NCBI RefSeq assembly: GCF_003086295.3
Contig: NC_092038.1
Span: 129,235,518-129,299,517 of the forward strand
DNA: 64,000 nt
Reading direction: 5' to 3'
Source: Arachis hypogaea
Lineage: Eukaryota > Streptophyta > Magnoliopsida > Fabales > Fabaceae
Shown: positions 15,176-25,429 of the stretch, in pieces
How positions within the stretch are numbered: the stretch's first letter is position 1
Layout: each line of letters begins with the position of its first letter
Program-made: the position numbers and the translations under genes
Notes under the pieces: generated by a model
What the model was told of the DNA's origin: nothing
What the model saw: the letters and a program-made list of their open reading frames with translations, nothing else
Databases searched by the model: none

Positions 15176-17477
15176 ATGTCTTCTGTAGAATCCCTCGCTC
15201 AATGGGTAGATATTACGGTTCTTGGGGAAGAACCCCTTATGGATACTGACTATGTTACCGATCTTCGTACGCATCATAGGATTTGTGCGTCTGATGAGGA
15301 TGAGTCGAGATATGAACTGATAGCCTCGGGTCCGGAAGACTGGGTTTGCTTTGGAAGAGCTTCTGAGGGAGACCCCCATTTTATTTTTATGTATGAGAGT
15401 TTTTTCACCCGTTTGGGCGTTCTTCTTCCTTTTTCTGACTTTGAGATAGTCGTTTTATCTCATTGCCAGATAGCCCCTACCTAGGTTCACCCCAACTCTT
15501 GGGGTTTTTTGAAAATTTATCAATTCATCAGCCATGCACTAGATTTTTTGACTTCTTTGAGAATTTTCTGAAGGTTGTGGTAGGCTTAGAGAAGGGGAGT
15601 TGAATCTATACCTTCCTTTTAAGTTGCTATTATGACCCTTTTTAAACAAAGTTACAATTCTGATTCTGTTTGAACTCAGCAGCGAAAATTTATGAGACAG
15701 TTTATTTTTGTCTCATGAAAATCAAAAAACAGAACTCAGCAGAGAAGAGAAAAATGAACACCAGCATGTATCCTGGTTTGGTTGCCTTGTGCTATGCAAC
15801 CTACATCCAGTCTCCTCCACAACTATGGAAGAATTTCACTATAGTTAACAGTATTACATATACCAATTTCACTCTCAAGTTCTAACCTAACTTGACATTG
15901 GCTATGCTAACACCTAACTATTCATTTTAGTGCTAACCCAACTAAGAAGGGGGTACCAAAAGGTACAAGATACAAGACACTTAACCAACCTAAAGAAATC
16001 AGAAAATAACTCTAGGCTTTTACCTCAAGTGTTTCACTCAGCCTTTTTCAACTCATGGCTTTTACTTGAGTTTTCTCACAATGCCTTTTCTCACAGAAAT
16101 TACAGAAAGATAAACATAGAAAAGTACATTACAATCAGTAAAACATGAAGGAGATTGACTTCATCAGCAGCCTCTTTGCTATGTGCATAACCAGATTCGC
16201 AAACCTTAGATACAGTTCTTCAGTATTGGCCTAAGCATTATCCAAGTAGAGGAACTTCTCAGCAGAACACTGTTATCACTCTCTGGTTTTCTCTCCTTAC
16301 CTTTGAATGAACAAAAATTCTTCTTTTATCTCCTTGCATGTTGCTAGGTTCTTCTTCCAAGGTCAACACCTTGAGCCTTGAGCTTCACCTACCCACAGCT
16401 TCACTCTTTCACCTTAATCCCCAGAGTAGAAACTTTCCCTCTGACTTTCTCATCTTGACCGAAAGTCACAAAGCAGCAACCATGGAAATCTTCTCATGGT
16501 CAACTTGATCTTAGCCATTGAAAGACTACTTGGTCCCCAAGTATCACTTGTGACCGTAAATGTGAAGCAGAATAGGGCAGAGAACAACTTTTTCTTGAAT
16601 GCCATTTATGGATAGAGCAGAGAGTTGGAAAGAAGAGAAGAAAATTTGATGCAAGCAAGATGAGATGGATTACCTTTAACCTAAGCTTGATTTGGTTTGG
16701 ATTTTCTGATTAGATTTCTGTGTGTCAAGCTTAGCTTTTCTCTCTCTTGCTTCTTTGGTGTTTTGCTTGGTGAAGAAGCTCTTTCTCTTTCTTACTTTTC
16801 TGAAGATTTGATTTGACTTGATTTGAGAGGAGAGGAACGTTGCTTTGGTTAGAGCAAGATGGTGGGAATTGAAAATCAATTTGGGCTTGGATCAGGTTCT
16901 TCTCAAGTTCAGCCCGTTGGTGCCTTGCCTTGCTTCTTTGAAGAGTTTTTTTTGCTTGAGATGAATGATTTTGGGCTTGTCTTTATTTTTGCTTACCATT
17001 CAGCCCATTAGCATATTTCATTTGTTTGATGTTGGGCTGCTGCAACACTTGTTTTTAGCCTGCATCACTAATCAAAGATAATCAAAAACTAATTGGGTGA
17101 TTAGCCCACTAATCAAGTGTTTGTCATCATCAATTCTATTAATTAATTTCTTGACTCAACATTTTCTTCTTTCTCTTTCATATGACCAAGCCCTTTAGTG
17201 GGCAAAATAACAAATAGCAATGGGTGTCTTTCTGGGCCATACAAGGTCGGAGAGTTTTTACCCTTTTTGACGAATCTTTTCATCATTTCAAAAATTTCTT
17301 TTTTAAAGTGCGATCTGTTGAGGGTCACCACCCTTTCTTTCTGGACCAAAATTTTTCTCCTCACTTTCTCCTATACTGGCTGGAAGCATTTCCTTGTGAA
17401 AAATATAACTTGGACGATTTGGACGAGGTGGAAGTGGCCATTGTGGGGTTCCTCCAGGGGTCTCCGACCTTTGTCTA
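15176..17477 (+). pseudogene. Antisense ORF1, PF04195-like (putative gypsy-type transposon protein), broken
   Basis: The ORF opens with MSSVESLAQWVD and reads 102 codons to a stop at 15482-15484. Element B has Gln at that position in its QLHPNSW motif, so the stop is a mutation. The remainder is split by the solo LTR at 15569-17161 and resumes near 17162, through a PFFLDQN segment to the LQGSPTFV end at 17477. The MYES...TRLG and QLHPNSW signatures are those I associate with the plant family PF04195, of unknown function. It lies on the strand opposite to gag-pol, between integrase and the 3' LTR. Confidence 0.7.
15569..17161 (-). mobile_element. Probable solo LTR, SIRE/Maximus-like Ty1/copia
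   Basis: This 1593-bp insertion has TG...CA ends (TGAAGGTTG... and ...GACTCAACA) and perfect 5-bp duplications TTTTC at 15564-15568 and 17162-17166. Element B shows the uninterrupted site. Read on the minus strand it starts TGTTGAGTCAAG and contains a GATGATGACAAAC motif, which I associate with SIRE-type LTRs. There is no internal domain, second LTR, or long ORF, so a solo LTR left after unequal recombination is the simplest reading. A TRIM-like element is the alternative. Confidence 0.7.
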
Positions 17478-17963
17478 ATCCCAATTAGGTAGTGTCCTAT
17501 TTGTTTGTTTTTAGTCTGGTGATCGCCCGAGTTGTTTTACTCCGACTTGTTTATTGACTTTATTACCTAATGGTTTTTGCAGAGATGGCGAAGAAGAATT
17601 CTAGAGAATCTTACCAGAGAGTCTAAGAGGCCAAGACGAGGTCCCCCGCCAGGGCTGGCGGCGCCAAGGCTGCTGGCCCTCCCCCTCCTCCTGACAACCT
17701 GGGGACCCCCTCCCGACCTATTGTCATATCCTCATCAGCATCTTCTCTTCATTCCCCTCCTCCTCGACCTTCACCTGAGCTGGAGACGAAGAACTGCAAG
17801 ACTTCAAGGTCTAGCTGTTCTTTTGAAGGTGAGGCTAAGTCTGATGCGCCTCAGTTTGTTCGGAATTATATCTATCCTCATACTCGTATAAGTATGGATG
17901 ATGCTTCTGTTCGAAACCACCTTAATCTTCTGGTTCAGGGGAGTGTTAAGGCAGCGGGGGGTG

Positions 17964-19523
17964 TGACAAACCCCAAATTGACGGTTTATCTTGTATTGAT
18001 TTTAGGGGATTTTATAACCTTTTACCCACATTTATTCAATGAAATAGCATGGTTTTGTATATTCTCCTTTAATTGTGCTTAAGAGTGAAAACATGCTTTT
18101 TAGGCCTTAAAATAGCTAAATCTAATTCACCTTGATTCCATTAGATGCCTTGATATGTTTGTTAAGTGATTTAAGGTTTAGGAGGCAAAGATTGGATCAA
18201 GGGAATGAAGAAAGAAGCATGAAAAGTTGGAGAACTCATGAAGAAATGAAAGAACCGGAAAGCTGTCAAGCCGACCTCTTCGCACTTAAACGACCATAAC
18301 TTGAGCTACAGAAGTCCAAATGATGCGGTTCCAGTTGGGTTAGAAAGCTAACATCCGGGGCTTCGAAACGATATAAGATTTGTCATAGTTGCTACACGTA
18401 TGGTGGCGCGCACGCGCCGTTGCTGCCATCTGGTTCACTTAATGCAACATGTGGCCAGCGATTTTAGAAGCCTTGTGGGCCCAATCCAACTCATTTCTGA
18501 TGCTATTTAAGCCAAGGATTTAAGAGGAATCAACTAACTTTTAACCATTAGTCATAGTTTAGTTTTAGAAGTAGTTAGAACTAGTTTCTAGAGAGAGAAG
18601 CTCTCACTTCTCTCTAGAATTAGGATTAGGATTAGGTTTAGTTCTTAGATCTAGATTTAGATTCATCTCTTCTACTTCTATCTTCTCAATTTCTTGTAGT
18701 TACATTCATTCTTCTCCTACTCTTTTGGTGTAATCTCTTTTATGTTGTTCTTATATTTTGTTGTAGATCTAGTATTGTTCCTTCTACTTTCTTTCAATTC
18801 AATTCAAGGTAATTCATAATAATTGTGTTTCTTTTGATTGTTGTTGTTAACTTCTTTCAATAATTGTTGTTAGATTCTCTTCTTGTTGTCAAATTGCTTT
18901 GTTTTTCTTTTGTACCTTCCAAGTGTTTGATGAAATGCTTGGTTGGATTTTAGTGTAGGTTTTGTTCCTCTTGGCCTAGGTAGAGTAATTAGTGACTCTT
19001 GAGTTATCTAATTCCTTTGTTGATTGATAATTAGAAGTTGCTAATTGATTTGAATGCCTCTAAAGCTAGTCTTTCCTTTAGGAGTTGATTAGGACTTGAG
19101 GAATCAAATTGATTCATCCACTTGACTTTCCTCCATGGTTAGAGGTTGACTAAGTGGGAGCAATGGACAATTTGCCATCACAATTGAGGAGGATAACTAG
19201 GATAGGACTTCTAGTTCTCATATCTTGCCAAGAGCTTTGCTAGTTGTTAGTTTATTTTCTTTGCCATTTATATTTCTCGCCATTTATATTTCTTGTCTAA
19301 AATCTTAAAAAACACCAAATATAATTCACAACCAATAACAAGACACTTTATTGTAAATCCTAGGGAGAACGACCCGAGGTTTAAATACTTCGGTTTATAG
19401 ATTTTAGGGGTTTGTACTTGTGACAAACAAATTTTTGTATGAGAGGATTATTGTTGGTTTAGAGACTATACTTCAACGAGATTTCATTTGTGAAATTCTA
19501 AACCGTCAAAAATCCAATCGTCA
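17964..19523 (+). repeat. Left LTR of the inverted element
   Basis: 1560 bp, from TGACAAACCCC to CCAATCGTCA, then AAA and the primer site. The first 440 or so bases differ from the right LTR by about 2-3%. The interval at about 18395-18475 is largely unrelated, and the distal R/U5 part is clearly more diverged. Confidence 0.88.
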
Positions 19524-19526
19524 AAA

Positions 19527-19588
19527 TGGCGCCGTTGCCGGGGATCGAACCCGGGTCGTCCGCGTGACAGGCGGAAATACTTACCACT
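19527..19588 (-). other. tRNA-Asp copy (nt 14-76, with CCA) extending a primer-binding site
   Basis: On the minus strand this 62-base stretch reads as tRNA-Asp(GUC) from the D arm (AGTGGTAAGTATT) through the anticodon arm (GCCTGTCACGC) and T arm (GGGTTCGATCCCC) to GGCGCCA. It matches the plant tRNA as I know it with about three substitutions. Its 3' end is the primer-binding site next to the left LTR. Nucleotides 1-13 are missing, so it is not a functional tRNA gene. The encoded CCA shows it came from a mature tRNA, since plant tRNA genes lack CCA. A 15-bp inverted repeat (AAAAATCCAATCGTC and its complement at 19589-19603) flanks it. Confidence 0.9.
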
Positions 19589-19614
19589 GACGATTGGATT
19601 TTTTTTTTACCGAC

Positions 19615-20035
19615 GCGTGCGCGTCATGCACGTTTATACGTCGATGGGTATATTGGTCGAAGGACGCGTACGCGCCAGGTGCGCGCACGCGTGCATCGAG
19701 TTAGTCCGGAGGCATAATGTCGGCCCAAGTCTGGCACAACTCTCGGGTAAAAGTACCAGGAGTGTGGATCGTGCAATCGACGCGCGCGCGCACAGTGTGC
19801 GTGCGCGTGCATTGCCAATTTAAGATCATGTGCGCGTACGCGCCAGGTGCGCGCACGCGTGCATAGACTTGTGCCTTAGGCCCAATGTTCGCACAGCGCA
19901 GGCCTAACTCTCGGGTTTTTGGCTGGGGTAGAATTTTTGCATCCACGCGTATGCGTACAGTGCGCGTCCGCGTGGGTGGTCAAAAAAATGCTCCGGTGCG
20001 CGTACGCGTCATGTGCGCGCACGCGTGGATGGTGT
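19615..20035. repeat. CG-rich tandem block of alternating purine-pyrimidine motifs
   Basis: About 2.5 copies of a roughly 165-bp unit, each carrying GCGCGTACGCGCCAGGTGCG-like palindromic segments. Clear examples start near 19668, 19835 and 19998, with related ones near 19775 and 19943. It is strikingly CpG-rich in an otherwise AT-rich window. Short related segments also lie in both LTRs (about 18410-18422 and 23448-23490). Confidence 0.8.
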
Positions 20036-20303
20036 TCTGTTTTTTCAAAGAAAAATTTTTTTGCTATGTTTTTGCACCAAGCCAAGCATTCCAAACCTCC
20101 AAACAGCTACCAAAATACCATAAAACCTTATTTAACATGATAAAAAACTAATTAAACTCAACCAACTAATCTAAACATGCAATTAAACTAGTTCTACCAA
20201 TATGTACAAAAGAAAGAAAATGAAAAGAAGTTACCATGGTGGGGTGTCTCCCACCTAGCACTTTTGTTTATTGTCCTTAAGTTGGACTTATGGGGAGCTT
20301 CTC

Positions 20304-22214
20304 TCAAGGTGGCTTGTGCTTGTATTCATCTTGGAACTTCCACCAATGCTTGGACTTCCAATAAGCTCCATCATTCAAGATCAATATCTCCAAACTTTGA
20401 TGGGGTTCTTCACAAGCTTGTGGCTCCCAAAGTTGGTCTTCTTTTTGTGATCCGGGGTCCCACACTTTATTTTCACACCCGTCTTGAAGTTGATCATCAT
20501 TATTGGTCCATCCGGGTGGTGAACAAGATGAATTCTCTATATAGTGGCCAACAATCCTCCTAGACCCATCTATTTGAGCACTACTCCAACCTTTATATCT
20601 CATGTTTGATGCATCAACCATAATGAGCCTTGATTTGCAACGCCCACCACAAAACCTTTTCCGCTTACGCTTCATCCCACAAACTTCCCTAAGTTGGCCA
20701 TCCATTTCAAGTAAACCATATTCAAGTGGGATAATAAAGCTAATAGAAATGAATTTCACCCACTCAAATGAAGGTGTAGATGACAACCTAGGCAAAGATG
20801 CTTCAAAAGATCTTGACAAAGCATAACCAACCCCCGTTCTTCTATTTCTACGGACTTCCACCTCTTCACAAGATCTCTTAATCTCAATCCTTTGTTCAAC
20901 AATTTTATCTAAACCTTTTCCTTTACTCAAATCATAATAGGGAGGGTGAGAAAAATTTACCTCCTTAACGCTTTCAAATCCAACCGGAGAAGGTTCTTCA
21001 TGCTCAACGGATTCTTCACCACTAAGACTTGATGCTTGATCTTCATCACCAAAGGAACTCAATCCTTGCTCTATCCCATCCAAGTCTTCATATGGAGTAT
21101 GCCTTGGAAGGTGTGCACTTTCCTCCCTAGCATCAATTTCAATCATCTTGGAGGGGTTTTCTTCAACTCTATGTTCCCATGGAGGCTCCGTATCTCCTAA
21201 GTCTTCTACCACTTCTTCCTTGTCTTCAACAATTAAAGCTTCCTCCAATTGTTCCAATACAAAGCAACTTCCTTCATTTCCCACCAAAATTTCCAATCTC
21301 TCCTTCATGCTATGTTCTTCATTTGATTCTCCACATGTAGCCATGGGAGTTCCTTGAGTGTTCAAGCATTGGGAGGCTAATTGATTTGTTACCGCATCCA
21401 AGGCGGCCATGAAATTTTGCACATCCCTTTTCATCTCTTCTTGCCCTTGAACAAGAACACCAAGGGTTTCATCCATTAGAGGTTGGGGTGGATGGAAGGA
21501 TTCATCATGTTGGGGGAAGGGTTCATAGTAGGAAGATGATTGTTCTTGGTAGAATTGTGGTGGTTCTATGTTTTCCATTCTTTCCACTTGTTGCACAACA
21601 CACTCCATGGTTGCTTGAAATTGATCCAACGCTTCTTTGAGATGATCCCTTGGCTCTTGTTCCTCTTGGATAATATGATTAGGATCATGTGGCTCTTGGT
21701 TCAATGGATATGAGTATTCTTCCATGGGAGGTTGTAGTGGAAAGTAGAATTTATCTTGTGGTTGAAAATTTTCATTTATTGAGGGTGGTTCATCTTGGTA
21801 ATAATATGGAGGGGGTGGCTCTTGAAAGGGTTGATATTGTGGTGGTTCCATATATGGCTCATATAGCTCAAAAGTTGGTTGGTGTGATGGATATGAATTA
21901 GGGTCATATGAAGGTGGTTGGTAAGAAGGGGCTTGTGAGTATGGTTGAGAGTTATGTTGAAGGTATGGATCATAGGCATATGGTGGTGGTTCTTGAAAGT
22001 CACAAGGAGATTCACCAAAGCCATTTGATTGGTATGCATCATAGAATGGCTCTTCTTCATAGTGCATTGGTGGAGGTTGTTGCCATGAAGATTGATCATA
22101 TGCATATGGCTCCTCCCACCTTTGGTTATCCCATCCTTGATACACATCTTCATTATAGTCCTCATCACCTACAACATAATTGTAATCACACTCATAGCCA
22201 AAATGAGAATTCAT
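20304..22214 (-). CDS. Uncharacterised 636-aa ORF of the inverted-LTR element
   Basis: An uninterrupted ORF starting MNSHFGYECDYNY at 22214. The nine codons upstream in frame begin with TTG, so the ATG is preferred. The first third is Tyr/Pro/Gln/Glu-rich and probably disordered. A helical, acidic middle follows (EQLEEALIVEDKEEVVEDL, about residues 315-335), and then a basic patch, KRKRKRF, around residue 530. I recognise no gag, zinc knuckle, protease, RT or transposase motif. It sits downstream of the right LTR and its primer site, where gag would be expected, so a gag-like or packaging role is possible. Absence of stops over 1.9 kb suggests recent origin or past constraint. Confidence 0.6.
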   Translation of the reverse strand: MNSHFGYECDYNYVVGDEDYNEDVYQGWDNQRWEEPYAYDQSSWQQPPPMHYEEEPFYDAYQSNGFGESPCDFQEPPPYAYDPYLQHNSQPYSQAPSYQPPSYDPNSYPSHQPTFELYEPYMEPPQYQPFQEPPPPYYYQDEPPSINENFQPQDKFYFPLQPPMEEYSYPLNQEPHDPNHIIQEEQEPRDHLKEALDQFQATMECVVQQVERMENIEPPQFYQEQSSSYYEPFPQHDESFHPPQPLMDETLGVLVQGQEEMKRDVQNFMAALDAVTNQLASQCLNTQGTPMATCGESNEEHSMKERLEILVGNEGSCFVLEQLEEALIVEDKEEVVEDLGDTEPPWEHRVEENPSKMIEIDAREESAHLPRHTPYEDLDGIEQGLSSFGDEDQASSLSGEESVEHEEPSPVGFESVKEVNFSHPPYYDLSKGKGLDKIVEQRIEIKRSCEEVEVRRNRRTGVGYALSRSFEASLPRLSSTPSFEWVKFISISFIIPLEYGLLEMDGQLREVCGMKRKRKRFCGGRCKSRLIMVDASNMRYKGWSSAQIDGSRRIVGHYIENSSCSPPGWTNNDDQLQDGCENKVWDPGSQKEDQLWEPQACEEPHQSLEILILNDGAYWKSKHWWKFQDEYKHKPP

Positions 22215-22353
22215 GATAGCAAGAGAGGGCAAAAAAAACAAAAAATAGGAACAATTAAAGAGAACAAACTAAAAATTAACAAAGAAGCAAAAAGCAAACA
22301 TATTCACAATATTCACATATATACAATAACCAATAACACAACACCATTGCAAT

Positions 22354-22371
22354 TCCCCGGCAACGGCACCA
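22354..22371 (-). promoter_or_regulatory. tRNA-Asp primer-binding site of the right LTR
   Basis: On the minus strand TGGTGCCGTTGCCGGGGA follows the LTR end by three bases. It matches the 3' 18 nucleotides of tRNA-Asp with one mismatch. Unlike the left site, it does not continue into the tRNA body. Confidence 0.85.
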
Positions 22372-22374
22372 TTT

Positions 22375-23920
22375 TGACGAATGGATTTTTGACGGTTTAG
22401 AATTTCACAAATGAATTCTCGTTGCAAGTATAGTTTCTAAACCAAGCAATAATCCTTTCATACAAAAGATTGTTTGTCACAAGTAACAAACCCCTAAATT
22501 TATAAACCGAAGTATTGAACCTCGGGTCGTTCTCCCTAGGAATTACAATAAAGTGTCTTGTTATTGGTTTGAGTTGTTTTGGGGTTTTGGATAAGAGACA
22601 TGAAAGTAAATGGCAATGAAAATAAACTAGCAACTATAAAAGGCTCTTGGTAAGGTATGAGAACTAGAAGTTCTATCCTAGTTATCCTTCTCAATTGTGA
22701 TGAGAATTGTTCATTGCTACCACTTAGTTAACCCTTGCTAATAAAGGAAAGTCAAGTGGATGAATTGACTTGAGCCACAAGTTCTAGCCAACTCCCGAGG
22801 AAAGACTAGCTTTAGTGCACTCCAAACCAATTAGCAATCTCTCCAATTATCAATCAACAAAGGAATTAGATAACTCAAGTGTCACTAATTACTCTACCTA
22901 GGCCAAGAGGAACCAAATCTACACTAAAACTAAAAGAGACATTTCAACAAACACATAAAGTGCAATGGAAGTAAACATTATTAAATGCAAGAATTAAAGA
23001 GAGATCTAACTACAAAAGCAAGAGATCAACAATAGAAAAGCAAAGAAGAACAATTATTATGAATTACCTCTTATTGAATTGAAAGAAAATGGAAGGAACA
23101 ATAGTAGATCTACAACAAAGTATAAGAACAACATAAGGGAAATTACAACAAAGGAATGAAAGAATGTGAATGTAACAACAAGGAATTGAAAGGTAGAAGT
23201 AGAAGAAAGCAAAGATTAAAACCTAGATCTAAGAACTAATCCTAATCCTAATCCTAATTCTAGAGAGAAGTGAGAGCTTCTCTCTCTAGAAACTAATTCT
23301 AACTACTAAACTAAACTAATGGTAACTAGATGTCTCATCCCTCTTCAATCCTTGACTTAAATAGCATCAGAAATGAGTTGGATTGGGCCCACAAGGCTCC
23401 TAAAACCGCTGGGGACGATTTCTTTAAAGTGGGCCACGGACAGAATCGGCGCGTGCTCGCAAAGTGCGCGTGCGCGCCCCTGAACGCGAAGCAACATATG
23501 ACAAAATTTATATCATTTCGAAGCCCCGGATGTTAGCTTTCCAACCCAACTGGAACCGCATCATTTGGACCTCTGTAGCTCAAGTTATGGTCGTTTAAGT
23601 GCGAAGAGGTCGGCTTGACAGCTTTCCGGTTCTTTCATTTCTTCATGAGTTCTCCAACTTTTTATGCTTCTTTCTTCATTTCCTTGATCCAATCTTTGCC
23701 TCCTAAACCTTAAGTCACTTAACAAACATATCAAGGCAGCTAATAGAGTCAAGGTGAATTAGATTTAGCTATTTTAAGGCCTAAAAAACATGTTTTCACT
23801 CTTAAGCACAATTAAAGGAGAATATACAAAACCATGCTATTTCATTGAATAAATGTGGGTAAAAGGTTATAAAATCCCCTAAAATCAATACAAGATAAAC
23901 CGTCAATTTGGGGTTTGTCA
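22375..23920 (-). repeat. Right LTR of the inverted element
   Basis: 1546 bp on the minus strand, TGACAAACCCC...CCATTCGTCA. It is inverted with respect to 17964-19523 and not identical to it: near-identical U3 start, a replaced block at about 23410-23510, and a diverged distal part. Confidence 0.88.
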
Positions 23921-24608
23921 GGGTGTGCACTAAGCTTCTAGATATTTTTTAGAAGACTCCCCTCAGCTCTTTGGGTTCATCCCTGAGGGTTGAGGAGCTA
24001 GAAGGGAGGATTCTTTTATATCAAGAAGGGGGGAAGAGGTTGAAGGAGGAGGTCGACGAGTTGGAGGAGGAGAGGAATCGTCTTCGGGAGAAGGAGAGGA
24101 AGCTGCAGGCCTAGTGTGCCATGACAGAGGGTCTGAGGGAGAAGGCGGAGCAGAGTTATACAAGTTTGTTCGAGGACCTCGTGGAAGTGAAGAAGGATTT
24201 AGTGAAAGCTCGGAACGCCTACGTGGAGATGGAGGACTCTATTGCCGAAGGGCCGAGGAGGCGTGGGGGATCTTCAAGAAACAGGTCGGGGTTATTGCTC
24301 CCGACCTGGATCTTTCTCCCGTGGATCCTGATAAGATCGTGGTCAATGGGGCTATTGTTTCTCCTCCCCAACCTGTGTCCGAATCCGAGCTGAAGACTCA
24401 GAGACAGAGGATAATAGAATCCCCTCCCCGACCAAGAGATGTCCCGAGTTCCTCGAAGGCTTCCGAGAAGGATTCCGACCAACTTGCCCCGTCTTCCGTT
24501 GATGTTGCCCCAACTTCTCTCCCCAGTCCTGATGGTGCTCCAACTGCTCTCCCTGGCTTTGGCGATTATCTTCCTCTTGGTGGTGGTGACCTTCCTTCTT
24601 CTAACTAA

Positions 24609-25429
24609 TCTTATGATGGCTATATGGGGGCCCGGGTCCCCCGTTTTTAAACAATTTTTGTATTTATTATTTTTGTTGTGGTGGTTGTTTCCTAACATTT
24701 CTTGGCCCTTTGTGGCTGCAAACAAAATAAAAAATATCCTTTTTTGGATAAGGATTTTTAGGTTTACGTTTGCCTTCATGCTTTCTGTTTAGGTTTTGAA
24801 AAAACCTTTTTGATCTTTTTCCTTTGTTTTGGAAAATCCTTTGTTTTGGAAAAACTTTTACCTTGGTCAGCTGCCCTTTGTCTAAGTTATCTTGAACTTT
24901 TATTAAAGACTTGGGGACAGTTTCTGCCTTTGGTTTTTGATGGATTTTCCTATCTCTTTTTGGTATTCCTCGTACTCAATTTTCTTATTGAGTTTCTATA
25001 ACTTAGGTTATTTCTGCGATGCATTTCATTCTTCTCGGACTCTACGACTTGTAAGTCGACTAGGTTCTGATTTCTTTCATGATCCACTTTTATAACCTCT
25101 TTGCACCGACTTGTACCTCGTTGCTTTATCCTGACGACCATCTAGGTCGGTTCATGGGATTTTCACGTTTTGTCGAGCTTAAGTCGGTGTGTTTCGTAGA
25201 ATAATAACATATGAAGGAATTTCATAAAGAGATATTTTAAAGGAAGAGACCTTTTATTTATTTGCAGTGGTACCTTTTTGCTACTAAGGATTTTGACAAT
25301 TTTGTTGCCCCTAGTCCCCACTTTGATGCCTCGTTAAAAACCCTACTTCAAGAAAACCCTTTCTTTGGGAAAAAACCATGAAGTGGGGAAAAGAGTACAT
25401 CTGGGAGTGGAGTTCGCTTTTAGTTATAG
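24609..25429. other. Convergent spacer between antisense ORF2 and pol of element A
   Basis: Non-coding, T-rich on the plus strand, and homologous to 52838-53687 of element B. It lies between the two converging transcription units. Short ORFs here have no recognisable domain. Confidence 0.5.

Larger units (their letters stand above)
17964..23920 (-). mobile_element. Non-autonomous retrotransposon with inverted LTRs
   Basis: The 5957-bp insertion is bounded by perfect GGGTG duplications (17959-17963 and 23921-23925). Element B shows the site without it. Both outer ends read TGACAAACCCCAAATTGACG inwards, because the two LTRs (17964-19523 on plus, 22375-23920 on minus) face each other. Each is followed inwards by a tRNA-Asp primer site. 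Between them are a tRNA-Asp copy, a CG-rich block and one long minus-strand ORF; no gag, RT or integrase motif is visible. The strand given is that of the ORF and right LTR. Integration as one unit is supported by the duplication; origin from aberrant reverse transcription is inferred. Confidence 0.88.
17585..24608 (+). pseudogene. Antisense ORF2 (coiled-coil protein), broken
   Basis: The ORF starts ATGGCGAAG at 17585, as in element B at 51793. It is interrupted by the inverted-LTR insertion (17964-23920) and resumes at about 23926. The distal part encodes a Glu/Lys/Leu-rich coiled coil followed by LDLSPVDPDKIVVNGAIVSP and a Pro/Ser-rich tail ending at 24608. In-frame stops occur near 23950 and 24117, and a frameshift occurs near 24250, where element B reads in frame. 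Function is unknown. Confidence 0.65.

Noticed and set aside
19527..19588. A functional tRNA-Asp gene
   Set aside because: Nucleotides 1-13 are missing, the acceptor stem cannot form, and CCA is encoded. It is a primer-derived copy.
19617..20151. Several overlapping ORFs in the CG-rich block
   Set aside because: They arise from CG-rich repeats lacking stops in many frames and have no domain.
20602..22216. Plus-strand ORFs opposite the 636-codon ORF
   Set aside because: They are short shadow frames of the longer minus-strand ORF.
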